From positions 1-9,440 of the forward strand of contig JAFKFF010000042.1 of assembly GCA_017307315.1 (NCBI GenBank): a DNA stretch of 9,440 nucleotides, in the 5' to 3' direction. The notes under the pieces were generated by a model. It was given only the letters and a program-made list of their open reading frames with translations. It was not told the DNA's origin and made no database searches. Position numbers and translations under genes: made by a program. Source of the stretch: Alphaproteobacteria bacterium. Its GTDB lineage: Bacteria; Pseudomonadota; Alphaproteobacteria; Micropepsales; Micropepsaceae. Numbering within the stretch: position 1 is the first letter of the stretch; the number at the start of each line of letters is the position of its first letter. Shown here in pieces: positions 5,433 to 9,440 of this stretch.

Positions 5433-6831
5433 CCATGAAGCGCTTCTGGCGGAAAATCAGCGGCTGAAACGCCGGCTGGAGCGCGAACGCGCCACCCGGC
5501 TGGAAGCCGAAGCCATTGCCGAGAAGGGGCTGCGCGATCTCTACGAGCGGCAGCAGGAGCTTTCATTCCTCGAACGCATCGCGGCGGCTTCGAACCAGAG
5601 CCGCGACGCGCGTGACGTTTTCCAATTCGCGGTCGAGGAAGTCGGCCGTTTCCATCGCTGGGCGACGGGGCACGGTTTTCTCGTCCTGCCCGGCGAGGGC
5701 GATGTCCTGTTGAGCAGCGCCCATGTCTGGTATGCCGCCGAACCCGAAGTGATGAAGCCGTTTCGGGACGTCAGCCGGACATCGCAATTCGCCAGCAGGA
5801 TCGGATTGCCGGGCCGGGCGCAATTGTCCGCCAAGCCGGTCTGGATCGCCGATATCGCGACGGATAATAATCTGCCCCGCTTCGGGGTCGCCCAGGCTTG
5901 CGGGCTGCGCAGCGCCGTGGCCTTTCCGGTCCTATGCGGCGAGGATGTGGTGGCGGTTCTGGAGTTCTTCGGCACCGAGCCGCGGGTTCCCGACAATGCG
6001 GTGCTGGACCTGATGGCGCAGATCGGCACCCAGCTGGGCCGCGTCATCGAGCGTCAGCGCGCGGAAGGAGAGTTGCGCGCCCAGACCGAGGAGCTCGCAC
6101 GGGCCCGCGACGAAGCCAAGGACGCGGACCGCGCCAAATCCTCCTTCCTCGCCAATATGAGTCACGAATTGCGCACGCCCTTGAACGCGATCATCGGCTT
6201 CGCGCAGATGATGCAGTATCAGATCGCCGGACCCCTGAATGCGAAATACCGGGAATATGCCGACGACATTCAGCGCTCGGGCGTGCACCTCAAGGACGTG
6301 GTCAACGGCATCCTGGATCTTTCCAAGATCGAAGTGGGGGCGCTGGAATTGCACGCAAGGCCGGTCAGCATGGCCGATCTCGCCGATAGTTGCCGCCGGC
6401 TGATCGCGCCGCTGGCGCAGGCCGCCGAGGTCCGGCTCGATTTCGAAGTGTCCGTCGGTCCCTCGATGCTGATGGCGGACGAGACGCGGCTGAAGCAAGC
6501 GGTGCTGAATATCCTTTCCAACGCCGTGAAATTCACCTCGCCTGGCGGGAATGTCTCGCTGCGCGCGATCGCCAGGGGCGCCGATCTCGTCATCGCCATC
6601 GTCGATACGGGCATCGGCATGACGCCGGAAGACGTGATCCTGGCGATGAAGCCGTTCCGGCAGATCGATGGCGCGCTCAACCGCCGCTATGAGGGCACGG
6701 GGTTGGGCCTGCCCCTTGCCAAGGCCTTCACCGAGCTGCATGGCGGGAGGCTTGAGGTCGAAAGCGCGCCCGGCATCGGCACCACCGTCCAGCTGATCAT
6801 CCCGCTCCAGCGCGCCGAACAGGCGGCGTGA
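5422..6831 (+). CDS. Soluble GAF-domain sensor histidine kinase, H-NOX-associated (HnoK-like)
   Basis: The 469-residue kinase has no membrane segment. Residues 1-50 are a charged coiled coil (ALLAENQRLKRRLERERA), residues about 50-205 a GAF domain, about 205-240 a second coiled coil, about 236-302 a HisKA domain with the phospho-acceptor H248 in NMSHELRTPLNAIIGF, and about 345-462 the ATPase domain with N-box N363/N367, G1 DTGIGM (D395), F-box KPFRQID and G2 GTGLGL (from G425). The HisKA resembles the PleC/DivJ class common in alphaproteobacteria. It lies directly behind H-NOX with an 11-nt overlap (start 5422, H-NOX stop 5432), the arrangement in which H-NOX binds and tunes its partner kinase. 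An earlier ATG at 5335 is in frame, but would add 29 residues read from inside the H-NOX gene, so 5422 is preferred. No receiver domain or response regulator gene is in the window. Confidence 0.92.
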   Translation: MQPDHEALLAENQRLKRRLERERATRLEAEAIAEKGLRDLYERQQELSFLERIAAASNQSRDARDVFQFAVEEVGRFHRWATGHGFLVLPGEGDVLLSSAHVWYAAEPEVMKPFRDVSRTSQFASRIGLPGRAQLSAKPVWIADIATDNNLPRFGVAQACGLRSAVAFPVLCGEDVVAVLEFFGTEPRVPDNAVLDLMAQIGTQLGRVIERQRAEGELRAQTEELARARDEAKDADRAKSSFLANMSHELRTPLNAIIGFAQMMQYQIAGPLNAKYREYADDIQRSGVHLKDVVNGILDLSKIEVGALELHARPVSMADLADSCRRLIAPLAQAAEVRLDFEVSVGPSMLMADETRLKQAVLNILSNAVKFTSPGGNVSLRAIARGADLVIAIVDTGIGMTPEDVILAMKPFRQIDGALNRRYEGTGLGLPLAKAFTELHGGRLEVESAPGIGTTVQLIIPLQRAEQAA

Positions 6832-6837
6832 AAAGCC

Positions 6838-8151
6838 TCAGAATTGCGAGGTCAGGCCGATCTGGAACTGGTGGCGCGTGTAGCTGTAGAGCGCCAGATT
6901 GCTGTGCTGGTCGGTGAAGGTATAGGAAAAGCGCGGCGTGAAGCCGTGATAATCCAGCCGGCGGTTGAGCAGGGTGAGGTTCAGCATCAAGGTGTCGTCG
7001 GCGCGCTTCTTGCCGAAAGCGGCCAGGGCCTCGTCATAGCGGGTGACGAACCAGGCCGGCTGAAGGCTGGCGGAAAAGCCGACCGGCAGGTCGCGCTGAT
7101 ACGCCGCGCTGACCCACAGGCCGGAATAGGAGTAAGCGCCGATCTTTGCGTCCTGCCGGTTGAAGCCGAGCTGGAGCTGCGCCAGGCTTGAAGGCGAGAG
7201 CACATAGGCCGCTTGCGCCTGGGTGGTATAAAGCGTGCCGCTCTGTTCGGGGGTGAAACGGTCCGTCACCGCCTGGATGCCGACCGATCCTGCGGCCAGC
7301 AGGTTCGAGGTGATGCCATATTCGCCCGCCAGCTTGCCGCCGATGCCGCTGACGAAGGATTTGTTGCCGTACCAGCGCTGAAAGCCGGTGGCGAGCAGGC
7401 TGAAATCCCAGTCGGGATAGAGAAATTGCGGCCCGGCATAGCCGGACACGGTCATGTCGTCGAACTTGCCGCCGCTATATTCGATCCGCGAGATGCCGGC
7501 GCCGATGCGCGCCTTGATGTTGTCCGACACCAGCGACGACCATTCGCCGTCTGCCGATCCCGCCAGGCCGACGCCGCTCTGGCTGCGCGCATTGGGATCG
7601 AGGGTGAAGGGCAGGCCGAAAATCTGGACTTGCGAGGCGCTGGTGGCGGCGTTCTGGTTGGTGTCCGGCGCCAGGCCCAGCGCGAAATCGAACGTCCATT
7701 CCCTGAGGCGACTGATCGCGCCCAGGAAATGGTCGATATTCTCTTTCGCCGCGTCGGGAATGTCGCCGGCGCGGGCGAAGCGGAATTGCCGGTCGGCATT
7801 CTGATAGTCGCCCTTGAGGAAAAATGCCCGCGCCAGTTCCAGGCGGACGCGCTCGGCATCCGGCTCCAGCACCAGAAGGCGGCGGAACAGCGAGACGGCT
7901 TCGTCATACTTGTTCTGCGCCACGGCCACATTGCCGAGGAGGAACAAGGCGTCCCGATCTTCCGGCCGCGAAGAAAGGATGTATTCGAGCAGTTTGCGCG
8001 CGTCGTCGAGCCGGTTGTTGGCGACCAAGAGCTGCGCGGCGGCGACATCCGAGATCGTCTGTTGTTGCGTTGCCGCCTGCCCGTTTGCGCCCTGCGCCAG
8101 GGCGGGCGCGGAAACGAGCAAAGCGCAGGCGAGCGCCGCCAGAAATCGCAT
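6838..8151 (-). CDS. Slam-family outer-membrane surface-lipoprotein translocon
   Basis: The 437-residue protein has a signal peptide (MRFLAALACALLVSAPALA, cut before Q20), a periplasmic TPR domain at about 35-130 (ARKLLEYILSSRPEDRDALF, then KYDEAVSLFRRLLVLEPDAE, then ELARAFFLKGDYQNADRQF), and from about residue 150 an amphipathic beta-strand domain (DUF560) that ends in QF, the C-terminal aromatic residue typical of outer-membrane beta-barrels. This is the architecture of Slam (surface lipoprotein assembly modifier), which moves lipoproteins or soluble hemophore-type clients to the cell surface. The neighbour upstream on the same strand, 11 nt away, is a TbpB-like lipoprotein, the expected client. 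The ribosome binding site is poor, so translation may depend on the gene before it. The stop lies 6 bp from the convergent kinase stop, with no terminator between. The specific client is inferred from linkage. Confidence 0.85.
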   Translation of the reverse strand: MRFLAALACALLVSAPALAQGANGQAATQQQTISDVAAAQLLVANNRLDDARKLLEYILSSRPEDRDALFLLGNVAVAQNKYDEAVSLFRRLLVLEPDAERVRLELARAFFLKGDYQNADRQFRFARAGDIPDAAKENIDHFLGAISRLREWTFDFALGLAPDTNQNAATSASQVQIFGLPFTLDPNARSQSGVGLAGSADGEWSSLVSDNIKARIGAGISRIEYSGGKFDDMTVSGYAGPQFLYPDWDFSLLATGFQRWYGNKSFVSGIGGKLAGEYGITSNLLAAGSVGIQAVTDRFTPEQSGTLYTTQAQAAYVLSPSSLAQLQLGFNRQDAKIGAYSYSGLWVSAAYQRDLPVGFSASLQPAWFVTRYDEALAAFGKKRADDTLMLNLTLLNRRLDYHGFTPRFSYTFTDQHSNLALYSYTRHQFQIGLTSQF

Positions 8152-8162
8152 GGGCGGGATAC

Positions 8163-9169
8163 TTACTGCTTGGTAGCGCCGAACATGCCGAACGCGGTCT
8201 TGCCGTTCGCGCCGCTGCCTTCATTCACCGACCACAATGCGCCGACTTCGTCGGCATTCGGCCCGAACAGGGCACCGCTGAGGACACCGGTGGCGCCGGC
8301 GCTCATGCCATAGGTCGCGCCCGCGGGCGCCGCCTGGGCCTGGGTCGTGCCGGTGATGACCGCGCCGCGATTGGCGCTGCCGGCCGTCTGGCAGTCATGT
8401 TGCTGAGCGTGCCGTTCACTTGCTGGGTGGCGAAATTCACGCTGAGGTTCACATTGCCTTCCAGAACCGCTGGATTGATGGTGCCGCTGGCGGACGGAAT
8501 CACGACCGAACCTACAACGCCGCCGGCTGTGGGGCCGGTGCCTTGTCCGCCCGCGCCAACATAGGTGGCGGTCCCATTGGTCGGCACGCTGCCGGCCGGG
8601 GTCTGATAACCGGAGACTGCCAGACCGAGGATGCTGCTTTTCCCATCCGCAGGCTTGTAGTTCCAGGTGCCCAGAAGCGTGTAGGTCAGGCTGGTGACCA
8701 GGACGCTGACGGTGCTGCCGTTCGACTGTGTCTTGTTGGTGCCGTCGCCAACCAGCCCGGTCGCATTGATTCCGAGGTTTGGAATTTTCAAATCGATAAG
8801 CGGGTAAAGATTGCCGCCGGAGGCGACGCTTCCTTGAATCGTGGCAGTGCCGGGGCCTGCATCGACGCCATTCACGGAATTGCTGGTGATAGATGTGGCG
8901 CCTTGATCCAGCGCGAAGACCGTGCCGTTGGGCGGCAGGTTGACGGTGGTGGCGAAATTGGGCGTCGCGCCCGTCGCTTCATTCGGTGTGGCGCCGGCAT
9001 AACCCAAAGCCGTGACGCCCGTGATGTTCGCTGTCGGGGTCGGCGGGGTCACCACCGGGCCGTTGACGATACTGCCGCCTGTGTTGCTGCCGCCACCGCC
9101 GCCGGAACATGCCGCCAAGGCCAGCAGGCTGACGGACGCGAAGAGATGCGCGCTTTTATGGAAAAGCAT
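8163..9169 (-). pseudogene. TbpB-like surface lipoprotein (Slam client) with a frameshift near the C-terminus
   Basis: The start at 9169 gives an N-terminus whose lipobox is LLALAAC21, followed by SGGGGGSNTGGS, the flexible glycine anchor typical of Slam-dependent lipoproteins. The body is rich in G, T, N and V and beta-strand-like, with YTLLGTWNYKPADG recalling the TbpB beta-barrel repeat. The frame is good to about residue 259 (LSNMT) and then turns into R/P/A-rich sequence ending at 8303. One frame over, from 8390, a 75-residue continuation reads QTAGSANRGAVITGTTQAQA, then GALFGPNADEVGALWSV and a GMFGATKQ end with stop at 8163-8165; this is the usual TbpB-type C-terminal signature. The restored protein would be about 335 residues. 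A GTG at 9181 is an alternative start. A real mutation or a sequencing error is possible. The operon order (client, then Slam 11 nt later) supports a surface-displayed ligand-binding role; the ligand is unknown. Confidence 0.8.
8388..8401 (-). other. Frameshift point in the lipoprotein gene
   Basis: On the minus strand the open frame reads AAC ATG ACT GCC AGA CGG, whereas the conserved C-terminus needs CAG ACG GCC starting one base earlier in the codon. One base is therefore missing (or two extra are present) near the ATGACTGCCAG segment. There is no homopolymer or slippery heptamer at the site, which makes phase variation or programmed shifting unlikely. Confidence 0.75.
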
Positions 9170-9188
9170 GAGGGCCCCCACCCAAAAT

Positions 9189-9222
9189 GGTTGTATCGTT
9201 AAACGACACTACAAATTTTCTG
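9189..9222. promoter_or_regulatory. Nested dyad in the intergenic region upstream of the lipoprotein operon
   Basis: Within the 216-bp divergent gap, TTGTA (9191-9195) faces TACAA (9210-9214), and inside it TCGTT-A-AACGA (9196-9206) is a perfect 11-bp inverted repeat. It lies 22 to 45 bp upstream of the lipoprotein start, in an AT-rich stretch, where an operator would sit. On the minus strand a weak promoter (TTACAG, 16 bp, TTTAAC) overlaps it. The regulator is unknown. Confidence 0.4.
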
Positions 9223-9373
9223 TAATGAATTAATAGTGCGGCTTTCGAATTCCGCAAGCACAGCCACACGCGTTGATTGGTATTGCGATCATTTTCCCCG
9301 GTTATGGTTAAAGGTGTGGCGGCGCGTGCCTGCGCGTAGCGGCAAATCCGTGTAAACATCGGCGCGGTCTTTC
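9223..9373. other. Intergenic stretch between divergent lipoprotein operon and last gene
   Basis: No gene is seen here. It should hold the promoter of the plus-strand gene that starts at 9386; TTGATT (9273-9278) is -35-like, but no well-spaced -10 follows. A reading frame on the minus strand crosses it without a ribosome binding site or protein-like composition and is not accepted. Confidence 0.4.
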
Positions 9374-9385
9374 AAGGAGGGCGAC

Positions 9386-9440
9386 ATGTTCAGGCTCATC
9401 GCGTTGCTTTGTGTTTTCGCCTTCGCCGCCGGCGCCGCTA
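9386..9440 (+). CDS. Start of an exported protein (partial, C-terminus outside window)
   Basis: Only 18 codons are visible: MFRLIALLCVFAFAAGAA. An excellent ribosome binding site (AAGGAGG, 9374-9380) lies 5 nt before the ATG, so the start is secure. The sequence is a short basic residue followed by a hydrophobic stretch with small residues, a Sec signal peptide. Nothing can be said about function. It is divergent from the lipoprotein-Slam operon. Confidence 0.75.
   Translation, partial: MFRLIALLCVFAFAAGAA

Noticed and set aside
6805..6837. Terminator between the kinase and Slam genes
   Set aside because: CGCCG/CGGCG can pair inside the kinase C-terminus, but no T-run follows on the plus strand beyond a short A-run, and the gap is only 6 bp.
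7213..8313. 366-codon plus-strand frame opposite the Slam gene
   Set aside because: It is antisense to a protein with a clear signal peptide, TPRs and beta-barrel end; the antisense product looks like typical high-GC noise.
8385..8401. Programmed ribosomal frameshift or phase-variable tract in the lipoprotein gene
   Set aside because: No slippery heptamer, homopolymer or simple repeat is present; a mutation or sequencing error is simpler.
8420..9202. 260-codon plus-strand frame opposite the lipoprotein
   Set aside because: The minus strand carries a lipobox and beta-rich repeats; the antisense frame has no RBS or family likeness.
9156..9359. Small minus-strand frame in the divergent intergenic region
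   Set aside because: No RBS, no protein-like pattern, and it overlaps the lipoprotein start and regulatory dyads.

Overview
The window is GC-rich, densely coded bacterial DNA. Family membership and style suggest an alphaproteobacterium: a PleC/DivJ-like histidine kinase core, a Nudix hydrolase of the 'LPKGWP' type, a standalone MlaC, and a DUF47-Pit phosphate operon. The genus cannot be settled from this sequence. I see no tRNA, rRNA, CRISPR array, insertion sequence or phage gene. Eleven genes are visible, two of them cut by the window edges and one apparently frameshifted.

Layout. (1) Positions 1-494, minus: 5'-terminal part of an exported cupin protein. (2) 617-1249, plus: a periplasmic MlaC/Ttg2D-family lipid-binding protein, probably exported. 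(3) 1250-1369: a non-coding cluster of strong inverted repeats between convergent genes. (4) 1370-2107, minus: a glutaredoxin fused to a MauE/DoxX-like membrane domain, divergent from (5) a MerR-type regulator at 2177-2581. Between these two lies a near copy of the classical mercury-resistance (mer) operator-promoter. (6) 2673-4761, plus: an apparent operon of a DUF47 Pit accessory protein, a Pit phosphate transporter and a Nudix hydrolase, with 2-nt spacing and a 1-nt overlap. (7) 4866-6831, plus: a heme nitric-oxide/oxygen binding protein (H-NOX) and a soluble GAF-histidine kinase overlapping by 11 nt, a gas-sensing two-component input. (8) 6838-9169, minus: a Slam-type outer-membrane translocon (TPR plus beta-barrel) preceded by its probable client, a TbpB-like surface lipoprotein whose frame breaks near the C-terminus. 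(9) 9386 to the end, plus: the first 18 codons of an exported protein.

How the genes work together. The MerR/glutaredoxin-MauE pair looks like a metal- or thiol-stress switch in which MerR twists open the stretched-spacer promoter of the redox membrane protein. The H-NOX protein has heme-ligand and phosphate-clamp residues at the canonical positions, no distal-pocket Tyr, and a conserved Cys/His/Cys/Cys set, so it should be an NO (and perhaps redox) sensor controlling the kinase; its response regulator is not in the window. The Slam/lipoprotein operon would display a TbpB-fold lipoprotein on the cell surface, but as read the last ~75 residues of the client are in another frame.

The most notable items are the conserved mer-like operator in front of a gene that is not a mer transport gene, the Slam/client pair with its frameshift, and a similar AT-rich motif (GGTTGTAT...TACAA...TTTCTG) in the intergenic regions at about 4764 and 9189.
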